This document shows positions 44,528 to 54,888 of a stretch of 64,000 nt of DNA, one piece after another (the first letter of the stretch is position 1; each line of letters begins with the position of its first letter). The notes below the pieces were generated by a model, which was not told the DNA's origin, did not search any database, and saw only the letters and a list, made by a program, of their open reading frames with translations. This stretch comes from Lactarius indigo (lineage: Eukaryota; Basidiomycota; Agaricomycetes; Russulales; Russulaceae): NCBI GenBank assembly GCA_025766275.1, contig JAFKAC010000063.1, positions 248,001 to 312,000 on the forward strand, in the 5' to 3' direction. A program made the translations under genes and the position numbers.

Positions 44528-45246
44528 ATGGCCATCATCGACTCCTTCAAGTCTAACGCCACCAGCGTAGAGGTACGCCTTGCCGGTACTTTGCTCTTCG
44601 TCGAGGGTCATAAACGCTTGCCATAGTTCTCGTGGCCCGCCGAACTGACTGGTCTTGAACGCATCATGCTTTCGGCCCGCGGTGAACTTCAACGTTTGCT
44701 CAGGTTGGTCACTTCCTATGCTTTATTTTTGTCATGACCAGTTCTAAACTTAAAACTATGCGACGCAGTGCCTTCTTTTCTCGCACCATCAACATCAAAA
44801 CTATATATGAACATACTTCGCCTCGTACACACACCGCCTCGCCGGAGGAGCCCATAACCCAGCGTCGCGAGGTCTACCTTCTCTGCGGCGGGAAGACCGC
44901 CTGCATTGCGACGAGCGAAGTAATCATCACCGCGCCTCTCCCCGAACGACTCTTCCTCGACGAGAAGTTCGCCATCGGGCAGATGTTCCGCAAGATGCAA
45001 ACGCCGCCCCAGTTCGCGCTCCTAGACTGTGGTGTCAAGGTCGAAGACGGCAAGGACACCCTTTGGCGGCGGTACACCTTGACCACCGAGGGCTTTGTGT
45101 GCGACATTACGGAGGTGTTCCCCGACCGAGACATGTTTAAGCTCTGTGAGCAGTGGCTCGACGAGGAGCGCGTGAATGCGCCAAAAGCCGAAGCGGAGAA
45201 CAGCAAGCACCGGTATGCTTCAAACGCTGTTCTCATTCACGTTTAA
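44528..45246 (+). CDS. Uncharacterised conserved-looking protein
   Basis: Not assigned to a named family. Exons 44528-44572, 44627-44703 and 44769-45246 give 199 residues: WPAELTGLERIMLSARGELQ, AFFSRTINI, PITQRREVYLLCGGKTACIATSEV, RLFLDEKFAIGQMFRKM, LWRRYTLTTEGFVCDITEVFP and RDMFKLCEQWL. The layout (a GLER..LSA.G.LQR.LSAFF start, a QRREV strand, FAIGQMFR, YTL...G..C.I.EVFP) looks like a small single-domain alpha/beta protein that I have seen as hypothetical in mushrooms. An alternative ending uses a donor at 45213 and an acceptor at 45390, adding about 28 residues (LVGKYLYVMPDLAYVPTEIK) with a stop at 45478 inside the duplicated nucleoside hydrolase sequence. Confidence 0.7.
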
Positions 45247-45454
45247 TCTCCCCCCCCAAATTACTTGTATCTCTCTGACAATCGGACTTTGCGCTGGTGA
45301 TCCACGTGATTCGACGTATCCCTTTCTGCGACGCATGTTTTACTTACCATACCGTATTACCCTCTTTTAATCATGATTTCAATGTCGCAGGCAAGATACG
45401 CAGTTGGTGGGAAAATACCTGTATGTCATGCCCGATCTCGCGTATGTGCCAACG

Positions 45455-45690
45455 GAGATAAAAGTGACCACATTTTGAAATTCGAACTGGCAAACCCACG
45501 TGCGTCATCGATAGGCGTGGCGGCAACACACACCGCAGCCAACTATGAGATGTAAGTTACAAGAGGCATTACGGAGCTAGAAGCCGGATCGGACGATTTT
45601 GGTTCCGTGGTTGTCCCCGCGCCTTCCGACGTCGATGACGAGCCATCGCTACGACCTTCCACTGAACAGATGTCTATGTGGATGGGCTGA
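45455..45690 (+). pseudogene. Nucleoside hydrolase 3' fragment
   Basis: Begins with the end of the last intron and follows exon 8 of the gene at 27255 (GACCACGTTTAG region, GCGTC.TCGATAG.CGTG, AGAAGCCGGATC, GTCGA.GA.GAGCCATCGCT). The C-terminal coding part is deleted and the frame is shifted. It is the left edge of duplication D2, copy 2. Confidence 0.8.
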
Positions 45691-45782
45691 AAATAAACAT
45701 GGGCATGGTTCTCTGATTTTCTAGTCTAGCTCGTACGTGCAACACGAGACGAATAGTAAGTTGCTTCGTCTCCCACGATCGT

Positions 45783-46841
45783 TCACTTCCTCGGCGCGAT
45801 GATGTCGAGAACCTTCGTGGGGTTCCATTCTGGGTAGAGACCGTTATCGGGTATGCCGTTCGTCCCGTCCGTCGCCCAGTTGAGATGCAGGTATGCGTCG
45901 AAGTCCTGCGTGTTCTCCGCGACTTTCGCGCGCAGCGAGTCAAGTGAGCGGTAAGTCACGTCGAGCTTCTTGCCGGTGCGTTCCTCGTAACCCTTGAATA
46001 TCTCATTGAACGACTGCGAGGCGTCACCGGTAAGCGCAAAATGTTTTGAGAGATGACTAACAAGTCGGAACATACTGCACGGTCGCCCTCGAGACGGAGG
46101 GTCTGGTTCTGTAGCCGCGCCGCAGGGGCGTGAACGAGGACATATGCGAGGAAGCGCGCCGCATCGCTACGCGTGGTGAACGAGACCGGCGAATTACCAT
46201 CGCCGCCAACGGCAACATTCCCACTTGCCACATCCAGACCCACGGCCCTGTATTCCCCAGACGTGCCAATTAACCAGAGGGAAAGACAAAAACCGCCCTG
46301 CAAAGCAACGTACCCGATCCACGACACATCCGCGAACGGGCCCGTGTACACCAGCAGCAGCGGGGGGCCCACCTCGCGCAGCTTGGCGTGCAGCGCGCCC
46401 TTGAGGCCGAGCAGGCTATCGTTGAGGTGGTCCGTCGGCCCGCCAAACTCACTCGGGATAAAGACGTGCGCGCCGGCAGCCTTGGCCGCCTGCGCGATGT
46501 GCACCTGTAAGTCGATCACGGACAGGCTGATCGTGGAGATGACGACGTGCGCGCCGGCGAGCGCGGTCGTGAGCGCGGACACGTCGGTGAATTCGGCGGC
46601 GGCGATGCGCACGCCTTGTGCCGCGAAGGCCTTGTTTTGCTCCTTGTCTTTGGATGCCTGGGTGGTGTGCGTCGGACCTTGTTAGCTGGACTGGCGCGGA
46701 CAAAAGGATAAGACATACGGGGCGCGTCACGATTGTGATCTCCTCAACGGCACCCGCTGCTTTTTGCTTGAGCAACGCCTCGATGATGAAGCTACCGACG
46801 TTGCCCGCGCCTACGACTGCGAATTTCTTGAAGCCAGACAT
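45783..46841 (-). CDS. NmrA-like / isoflavone-reductase-like NAD(P)-binding protein, copy 2
   Basis: Paralogue of the gene at 29121-30170 with the same exon sizes (46719-46841, 46314-46657, 46076-46247, 45783-46013; 289 residues) and identical intron phases. The glycine motif is VVGAGNVGSF. HVFIPSEFGGPTDHL, LLVYTGPFADVSW, VAVGGDGNSPVSFTTR and LHLNWATDGTNGIPDNGLYP are kept. Differences cluster in loops such as ISLSVIDLQ versus ISTFAIDAQ, and in FADVSWIG versus FSDMLWID beside the likely substrate pocket. All splice sites are intact, so both copies are probably expressed. Confidence 0.88.
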
Positions 46842-47610
46842 GTATGTGGTCGTGATATGTTGGGTGGATAAGTGTGCTGAGAGGTGAACGCCGCCCAGAG
46901 CGGGGGGCCTTTATCTAGTACTGGTAAGGCAGTGTCGAGGACACATCAGTAATTCTGATGCGAGGACGCGCAAAGTCCCTCCTCCGATCTCTGACTACTA
47001 TTGTGTAGAGAAGACTCTGCCATACTCGGCCGTTGGATGTGATGGCCGCGCTCGCACTAATCACGTCCGAACGAAACGGGAGTAAAAGTGGGGTACTGTA
47101 GTGGTACTGTAAATCGGTCAGCGGTTTGCCTGGAATTGCGCAAGCCCAGAAAGAAAATTCGTCAGTGGACGTACACCAAAAACGCAACCATTCCCATTTG
47201 TTTGGCACTTTCGCCTTCAATTCTGCCTTCGGCCGGGCTCTCCAAACGAGCCATATACGCCTCCGCGGATTTGGGCTGCCGGGGGTGACTCTCTGCGGAC
47301 ATCTCCTCATCACGCACTTGGAAAAGGATGTCGCTGTATAAGACGCACTGCCTGGTGCTGAGGGAGGGAGGGACTATGGGAAGCCTGTGTTCGTTCGTTC
47401 GTTCGTCCGGAAAGGAAATGTATAGTTAGAAGCTGACGTTATCAGGGTCGCGTCAGCATTTTGTGACGCCACGCATGGGCCTATTGGCCACGACGACAGA
47501 TCGTGCCAGTCGCCCTTCGGCAAGCGCTTGCCAGTGTTCCTCCCTCGCACTCTCAAGGACCCGTTCGATCCACCCACTCACCTTCTAACCCGCGTATCAT
47601 ATCTAAAACG

Positions 47611-48265
47611 ATGTGGCTAACAGACATGCAAAGTCAGTCTCTTGCATTCTCTCTATTTACGCTCTTGTACTCACCTTGGGTGTGTGCAGAAATCGGGGTC
47701 GGGCTGACCTCGTTCGGCGCGCTCTTCATGCTGCTCGGCGTCGTGCTCTTCTTTGACGGTGCACTCCTCGCCCTCGGAAACGTGCGCAGCCGCCATTTCT
47801 TCCTTAGTCCATAAACCGTCCACGCACCCATGCACGCACACGCAGATCCTCTTCCTCGGTGGCCTCTTCCTCATCATCGGCCCACAAAAGACGTTCTACT
47901 TTTTCGCGCGGAGGAACAAGTTACGCGGGACCGCCTGCTTCCTCGGCGGCATCCTCCTTGTCTTCCTCAAATGGCCGACCGTAGGCGTGTTGGTCGAGAT
48001 GTTCGGCTTTCTCAATCTGTTCGGGTGCGTTGTTGTTACCCCGTTGCGCGTGCGTGTTGCCTCAAAGCTTTATTTTTTTTTTCCAGAGATTTCTTCCCTG
48101 TTATCCTCACCTTCCTCCGTCAATTGCCCTTCATCGGCCAGTTTCTCAATCTGTCGTATGTTCGCCCTGTACGCCGCGCTTCCTCACCTCGCGCCTATTC
48201 ACTCATGCCGCCACGCGTTTCAGTTTGTGGACCGTTTTGCAGGCTCTCGTACCTCTGTAGTATGA
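47611..48265 (+). CDS. GOT1: Golgi transport protein Got1
   Basis: A small tetra-spanning membrane protein of ER-Golgi vesicle traffic. Five exons (47611-47632, 47690-47781, 47846-48024, 48087-48168, 48224-48265) give 138 residues, the same length as yeast Got1. The N-terminus MWLTDMQKIGVGLTSFG is the family signature. Four hydrophobic segments follow (ALFMLLGVVLFF, ILFLGGLFLIIG, ACFLGGILLVFL and VEMFGFLNLFGDFFPVIL), then QLPFIGQFLNL and a short tail VDRFAGS. The first exon is only 22 nt. Confidence 0.96.
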
Positions 48266-48673
48266 CCACACCTATTACGCCTGTTTATTGGCGCTTTGCC
48301 CTGCCAGATCGCGCAGCTACAATCATAGACGTCATTGCGTGTCATCGAGTATCTCTGAAGGCGCAAAATATACAAATTATAAGTAAATTAAACGCAAGAA
48401 ACTTCCCCGTCTCACTCCCTGCTTCCCTCTCACACTCTCATCCCTACAACTCAGTTGAACCCAGATACGTACTACTTGCGGTGTGGCAAGGAGCTATCAC
48501 GCCTTTTCCACTGAAGCGTGGTCCTTCTCAGACACCTCTGCTCCCTCCTTGCCCCAAGACGCCTCAGTCATCGTATCCGCCACGGTGCCACGGTTGGCGA
48601 CGTGGAACCCTGATTTGACCGCCTCGTTGACGACGAGGCCGCTGTGTGTGTGTACGTGTTCAGCAGCCCGAGT

Positions 48674-50653
48674 CTATGATACCGACGGTAATGCGGAGAC
48701 GTACATGGCGTATGCAGTCATCGCAGTAAAGCCCGCAAGCGGGACCAAGTACGAGCGTCGCGTGTATGCATTGTCTGCCAGCGCACCTTGGGCGGACGGG
48801 AACCACGCGCCTCCTCCCACCCCCTGGATAGCTCGTTCAGCGCTTGTCTTTTTTTTGGCGAGGGAGAATGAAGGGTCAGGACGCTTGCACGCACCATAAC
48901 GATCAAACTTGACCCGCGCTTCGTGTGCTTCCCTAGACCGCGCGTTCCGAGCGTGAAAATGCACTGCGGCGGGATCCGTCAGCATGCGCACAAGAGGGGG
49001 GGCGCACAACCGCGAGAGACGCACCGGATAGCAGATACTCTCGAAAAAGAAGAGCAGGTAGAGGCTAGCGATGCCGCGGTTGCCCGTGCTGAGCGCGGTG
49101 CCGAGGCAGCACGACATGCACGCAATGCCGTAAGTGCTGAGCAAAAATGCAGTGTCGACGAAGCGCAGGAGCGCGGCGCCGATGAAGCGCCCGCCAGTGA
49201 ACGTAAGCTGACAAAACGCGAACATGAGGCTCGCGTGAGAGTGGGTGATGCCTACACCCTGGTCGACGAGGTAGTTCACTGTGAAGGAGGCGACGCCGAC
49301 CTGTGCGCCTCTGTAGAACCCACAGGCGTGTCGTTTGAGCTACTAACGTAGATAAAGAGACAAGGAACAGAGCACGCACACATAACAGGTCTGCGCGATA
49401 AAGCCGAAGATGCAGCGGTACTGCTTGTAGAAGGGCCCCAAGTCTGCCGCTTCCTCGCCGGACGTAGCAACGAGCTCGCGCGTGAGTGCCTCCTCCGTGA
49501 TCTCCGGCAGGTCACAAAAGCTAGACAAAGATCACCGCAATCAGCATCCCCCAAGTTGGCAGCCCAAAGGATGGGGGCGGCGACTCACTAGAAGAGCACA
49601 TTGAGGAGGACGCCGAGGCCGGAAACGGCGAGGTAGACCCATTGGACGGTGTCGAGCGTGGTGGCGTTCTTGCCCTTAAAAAAGTAGGTCGAGGCGATGA
49701 GCGGGCCGGCGAAGGAGGCGATACCCTGGAAGCCCTGGCTGATGTTGAGCCGCATTGCAGCGTAGCGCGGCGTGCCGAGCACGGTGATGTAGGAGTTGGC
49801 TGCCACCTCGAGGCAGGAAAGCCCACAGCCAATAACAAAGGTGCAGCCTACGAAGCCGCCATATCTCTCGAATTTGGCCGATGGCCAGAAAAAGATCGCG
49901 CCTTCGGTCAGGTGAGCGGGGCACCTGAGTGAGTGCGGTAAAACATTTATTTACCGAGGGAGTAGAGTGTCAAACCCAGGTGAATCCCTTTCTAGTAACG
50001 GGTGCGGCAGTAGGTCAGGAATCAATGGCGATAACCCCGCGGGATGGGGGTTCTAACGACGCTCCACACCTTATATCCGAAACGCCGCATCTGTCAACCG
50101 TGGAGTGAGAACATGAAACCACAGAAGTAGTAAGATGGACGTACGAATATTCCCGCAAACGGTGAGAACACTATATACGCTCCCTAATCCGTCTATGGTC
50201 AGCGGCGCGTCCTCTCGGGAAAATGAAATCACGGCTACGTACAAAATACGCAACCTGGAGCATCGTACTCTGCAATTTAGTGATTCCGAACACCTGCTGG
50301 AAATGCGCATTCAAGACATCGAGGAGCTGTAAACAGGTTAGGAAAAAAGGTGTAACAGCGAGTCCCGGCAGAACCCCAGTACTCACACCATATGAGAATC
50401 CCCCTACACGAAACGTGCTCAGCCCGCGAAGATAAAAAAAGACAAGAACTCGGAGCCTATACTCACACGTAAAGAACAAGGTCGTGACAAGCGAAAAGGC
50501 AAATAGCCAACGAGTGAACGAAAGTTCGCTTCCTGTGGCACCACCAAGAAATCAGCGATGTCCGCCCGGGCTTTATCATTCGTAGCCAGAGCCGAACGAA
50601 GTCCACACACCTGTTAGGCCTCCGCCGCTAGTCGCTGGAGTTGGATACGCCAT
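48674..50653 (-). CDS. FucP-like MFS sugar:proton symporter
   Basis: Major facilitator of the L-fucose permease group, plasma membrane. Twelve exons give 421 residues: 50611-50653, 50467-50532, 50387-50403, 50243-50326, 50145-50183, 50070-50090, 49955-49991, 49589-49901, 49380-49520, 49025-49310, 48895-48963 and 48674-48823. Family parts are TLFFTWGFSYGLLDVLN, FGITKLQSTMLQVAYFGAY, CGLSCLEVAANSYITVLG, ISQGFQGIASFAGPLIA, GAQVGVASFTVNYLVDQG, FTLGTRGLGKHTKRGSSL and PSAQGALADN. About 12 helices are expected, though the N-terminal half (TM3) is short. Four exons are 17-39 nt, so automated prediction would probably break this gene. The substrate is not predictable beyond a sugar. Confidence 0.9.
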
Positions 50654-51438
50654 GACTGACTCTGGGGATAGAGGCGAAATAAGTGCGATCCGTACAGGGG
50701 ACTCCGCGAGCGATATCGCAGCACACAAAGCACAACCTCACACGAGCCGTTCGTTTAAAAGCCTGCCAGCTCACACCTCTCGTATGGGGCATCAAAAAAA
50801 TGTCATGGAGATGGAAAAATGTCGCGCCGACGATCGAGCCGAGGGGAGACTTCTGCAGCTTCGAATATGGGGCCTATTTCTGGACCACGGGACAGTCGTG
50901 GCACTTCCGGACCATGGTTCTTCGGAGTGCTCGTGACCAGTGTCATTTCTGGGGCGTAACCACCGTCCAACGCGGGGCTCGTGATCAACTTGTATATGAG
51001 CAGTCAATATACTCTTCGTACACAGACGGTCACCGGTCTAGTCAGATGGCTTCTCGCTTAGGCTTAAAACTTAGTAAAAACCGGAAAAAGGACACTGTTC
51101 CTGAGACCCGAGGGGTGTACTGTTTTCGCAGTGGGATCTAACATGTCCGAGTGCGGAGAAGCCCAAATAAGAAACAGAGGCCACAAGGAGTTGCCAGATA
51201 ACCTGGCAAAGTCGAAGATCGGTTCACGAGCGCATGACCACCGTAAACAGTTATCAGGGTGTCGGACGCGATGCGATCAGACCTCCAGACAGGCGTTGAC
51301 CCCCCCTCGTACTGAAATTGGCACTGGCGTGCAGGTGGGGGTTTGTCCAAAGTCGTCGTGATAGTGCAACGTAAGAATAACAAAACAACACACAGTGTGA
51401 TGCATCCGCCAAATGGTTAGCCGGACCCGGCAGCGGAT
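50654..51438. other. Intergenic region, no gene seen
   Basis: Between the transporter start and the RPL12 stop, both on the minus strand. It must hold the transporter promoter and the RPL12 3' UTR. Only short unbiased frames occur. Confidence 0.5.
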
Positions 51439-52100
51439 CTATTCATCCGGTACATCAATCTCCCCCGCATTGATAGCATCGATTACATCGTGTGGCGGCC
51501 GACCATCGACGGTGCATCCGACGGACTGCGCGGTGCCTAGGATCTCCTTGACGCCTCCAGAGAGATCTTTCGCGAGGGACTTGTACTTCATAGTCCGCGC
51601 GATCTCATAGATCTCGTCGAGCGCGATGTTTCCAGAGTGCTTGATGTTTTTCTCTTTTTTACGATCCCGTGGGGGCTCTGCGGGAGCAAGGCCAACGTGA
51701 ACACGAGCACAAGTAGGAGAAGTGATAGGGTGTACCCTTGAGCGCCCGGATGACGAGCGAAGATGCAGAGGGAACAACGGAGACCTGGGCTTGACGGTTC
51801 TGGATGGTGAGCTGCACAGTAACGCGCAGACCCTTCCAAGCAGTGGTCGCTTTTGCGATATCTTCACCGACCTTCTTGGGAGACTGTATGCTGCATTAAA
51901 TACTGCGCGAACGGTGTAACGATACGGTGCACGCACGAGACCGAGAGGACCGATTTTCGGTGCAAGGGCTGACGAAGCGCCAACCTCACCACCGGTCGCT
52001 CGGAGGTAGATGATTTTGACTTCGTTGGGGTCCTGGGAACGCGCCAGTCAAAATGTGCGTCACAACGAACCAAACCTGCACATACGACTTTTGGGGCCAT
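51439..52100 (-). CDS. RPL12: 60S ribosomal protein L12 (uL11)
   Basis: Component of the ribosomal stalk base. Four exons (52086-52100, 51937-52032, 51736-51883, 51439-51677) give 165 residues, the normal length. It reads [77 protein letters not shown] and a C-terminal [20 protein letters not shown]. Residue 5 is Val where Phe is usual. The first exon is 15 nt. The introns are too short to hide a snoRNA. Confidence 0.96.
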
Positions 52101-52375
52101 CGGAATGGTCTTGAAGTAGGGGTGAGATGAAAGATGGTGGACGACTAGACACAACAAGGTTTGAGCTCCGAAAGGGAGAACTGTACAGTACGTGGGAGAA
52201 TAATGCGAGGGGAGTAGGGTACGGATAATTTGATTTGATTGTGAATTTTGATGGGGTTGTCATTTAATTTTGCTGTTTTTGTTGGAAACGTTCATTCGAT
52301 TCGATTCGGTCGAGTTGGAAGAAACAAATCCTCTTTGAGCGGCGGCCTCGGTAACGGGCTCGGTGCAATGGGTGC

Positions 52376-53528
52376 ATGGAATCTGCACGCAGGGTTGGTC
52401 TACCGCCCGCCTACGAGGACGCCGACATCGATGCTCTCTGCCAGCTCATCGGTGCGTCCTGCCCAAATTCTAACAAAAAAAAGAAATTATGATAAATCTC
52501 TACACGATAAACAGCGCTCATGCTCGACCGCCTGATATCCATCAACGACCGTATCCCGCTTTCACCGTGTGTATCCCCACTCTCCCTTCCCAACGTGGTC
52601 AAACACACCGATCTGATTCGTCCCAATTTTTTTTTCTCTCTTTTTTCTACTGCCATGATTCGATAATGCACGGTCCACTTGATCCAGGGAGAGCATCTCG
52701 CGTTTCCACTCTGCGTCTGTACCGCAGATCTCCATACTCGACTATCTCCGGCGCATCGTGCGTTTCACCAATCTCGAGGTATGCCCTTCATCCGTCCCTC
52801 CTTCCGTCCGATAAACTAACCCCAAAAAACCACAGAAGACCTGCCTACTCCTCGTCCTACACTACATCGACCAGATCTGCGCGCGCGAGCCCACCTTCAC
52901 GATATCCTCCCTGACCGTGCACCGCTTCATCATCTCCGCCGTCTCCCTCTCCTCCAAATCTCACTGCGACGCGTTCTGCACCAACGCGCACTACTCCCGC
53001 GTCGGCGGCCTCGCCCCAGCCGAACTCGCCCGCCTCGAGCGCGCCTTCCTCGCCGCCATCGACTGGCGCCTCGCCTGCACCCGCGAGGTCCTCCAGCTCT
53101 ACTACGTCAACCTCGTCGCGCACTCAGGGGGCAGGTTCTACATCCGTTCGTCCTCATCCTCCGCTTCCTCCGCCTCCTCCACCACCGCTCCTACCACCGC
53201 AACCACCGCAACCACTACTATGACTGCTATTGCAACTGCTATCGAAACCAATGACCCTACCTCTACGGGGGGTACACCCGGGAGCAACCCCGGCGCCTCG
53301 GCCGACGAAACGATGTTCGATTCACCGGAGGACGGCGACGGCAGCGGCGGCGTGACGTCCGATAGCGGCAGCGCGAGCATGGGCGCGATATCCCCCGCGT
53401 TCGTGGCTGCCGCAGGGCCGCCCCCGCCGTCGTTCGCTGGACTAGGGACAGGTGCGCCGGCGCCGAGCGTCGAGCAGAACATGGCCTTTGCGCGATTTCA
53501 GCAGCGCGCCCAGGGCGAGGGGGGCTGA
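52376..53528 (+). CDS. Pho80/Pcl-type cyclin
   Basis: Regulatory subunit for a Pho85-type cyclin-dependent kinase (phosphate and nutrient signalling, polarity). Four exons (52376-52451, 52515-52566, 52688-52778, 52836-53528) give 303 residues. The cyclin box reads DALCQLIALMLDRLISIND, SISRFHSASVPQISILDYLRRIV, LLLVLHYIDQICAREPTFT, SSLTVHRFIISAVSLSSK and GLAPAELARLERAFLAAIDW. A Ser/Thr/Ala- and Gly/Pro-rich tail of about 130 residues follows. The start is the first in-frame ATG before the cyclin box and gives a very short N-terminus; an upstream exon cannot be excluded. Confidence 0.88.
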
Positions 53529-53959
53529 TTCTTTCTCCGCAAAATTTTTTTTTTCTTTCGCGGTTCTTTATGTCTTTTTCTTTCCACGCTTTCGAATTCT
53601 TTTTTTTTTGTCCTGTTTTTCACACAATGACACGCAGACAGATAGCAGCAGGCATACATACAGACACAGACAAACGAAAGGCAGTGTTTCTTGTAAAAAA
53701 AAGCATTTCTTTTTTTTTTTTTTTTTCAATGTGCTAAAAAAATCGCGCTTTGGTTTGTCTTATGTATAAACGCTCTAATCAATATCAGGTCCAAGTCGAC
53801 CAATGCACGCTTGTGCTGGAAGCACCGCAGGGTGCCGGAGAATGTGATCAGAGTTTTCGCCCTCGGGGAGCTTGACTGGATAATGCGAGACCGAGCCAGG
53901 TGGTCTCACCACTTTACAATCATGTCAGTTTTGCGTGGTCATCTTTGCAAACCTCCACG
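53529..53959. other. T-rich 3' region of the cyclin gene
   Basis: Several T runs (for example 53545-53556, 53600-53609 and 53707-53728) lie in a short interval after the cyclin stop. These are likely 3' UTR and polyadenylation context. No gene is seen. Confidence 0.5.
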
Positions 53960-54185
53960 AGGCCTTTCGAAGGCGTTCTTAGAGTCAAAACTTTTCATTT
54001 GTCAGGCGTTTGCACCGAATCCGCCCACTCAGCCCCTGAGGCCAAGAGACCTCTCTTTGAAGTACCTTATCAATCCAAACCTCATCAACCTAAAGACAGC
54101 TTCGAAAGAATGCCAGCGCTCAACACCATTATTGATGCCAAACCCGGTTACACAAGTCGTCAATTGAGAGCGTTTGACTTGTGAG
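53960..54185 (+). repeat. Inverted repeat, left arm (gene remnant)
   Basis: Its reverse complement matches 54571-54888. The arm encodes in one frame PLFEVPYQSK, then ALNTIIDAKPGYTSRQLRAFDL and a stop. The right arm, on the other strand, encodes the related ALDTIIVSKPGYASRQLRASDL. Confidence 0.75.
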
Positions 54186-54331
54186 CGTCGAAGCCGGTAT
54201 GGCATGGCGGTCGTCTTGAAGAAACACAGTGAGCATTGAGCAACGTGACGGTGGCGGGTCAAATATCCCAACATGGACGCACCTGGTTTGTTCGAGTCGA
54301 TTTCCGGCGCCTCGCTCACTGGCAGTCGCTA

Positions 54332-54888
54332 TCACCTCGATAGTCCGATCTGCACTTGCTGCGGCCACAGGTTGACTAGTTGATCAGGGCTCCGCCGCAC
54401 CTGCCCTTCGTCCTGACCCTCGGACAGATTGAATTGCACGGGCTCCGGGATACAAGTGGTAAACTTCCCTTGTACTGAAGCAGACCATTTGTCCTTTTGA
54501 GCACCAACGATGTAGTTCGTGCCCGTGTAGATCCTAGTTTGAGCAGACTCGAGAAAGAAGACATGAGACACTCACAAGTCGGACGCTCTCAATTGACGAC
54601 TGGCGTAACCAGGTTTGCTAACAATAATGGTGTCAAGCGCTGGCGTCCTTTCAAAGCCGTCTTCAGGTTGATTGATGGGGCACTTCAAAGAGGGGGGGTA
54701 CCTTCAGGGGCTGAGCGGGTGCCATTTTTGTTGACACCATTTGATCAGTATACAGTAAGGCGGATTCAGTGTAAACATTCAATCCGTCCGAAAACGCTAG
54801 GCTGGCCCAGAGCATTGCTACCTGGGCCTGACAAACGTACCAAAAAAAACGTACATTCGAAAAGTTTGACACCTTCGAGAGGCTTCGT
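54332..54888 (-). pseudogene. Inverted repeat right arm with fragment of an unknown gene
   Basis: On the minus strand the arm reads VPPLFEVPHQST, then KPGYASRQLRASDL. An intron with GTGAGT donor (about 54525-54572) can join it to YTGTNYIVGAQKDKWSASVQGKF and PEPVQFNLSEGQDEGQ, ending about 54332. The arm contains about 90 bases not present in the left arm. The protein is not recognised. A start codon and a complete frame are missing, so it is annotated as a remnant. Confidence 0.5.

Larger units (their letters stand above)
45455..47182. repeat. Segmental duplication D2, copy 2
   Basis: Same-orientation copy of 28620-30541. It carries an intact NmrA-like gene but only a remnant of the nucleoside hydrolase. 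Confidence 0.85.
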
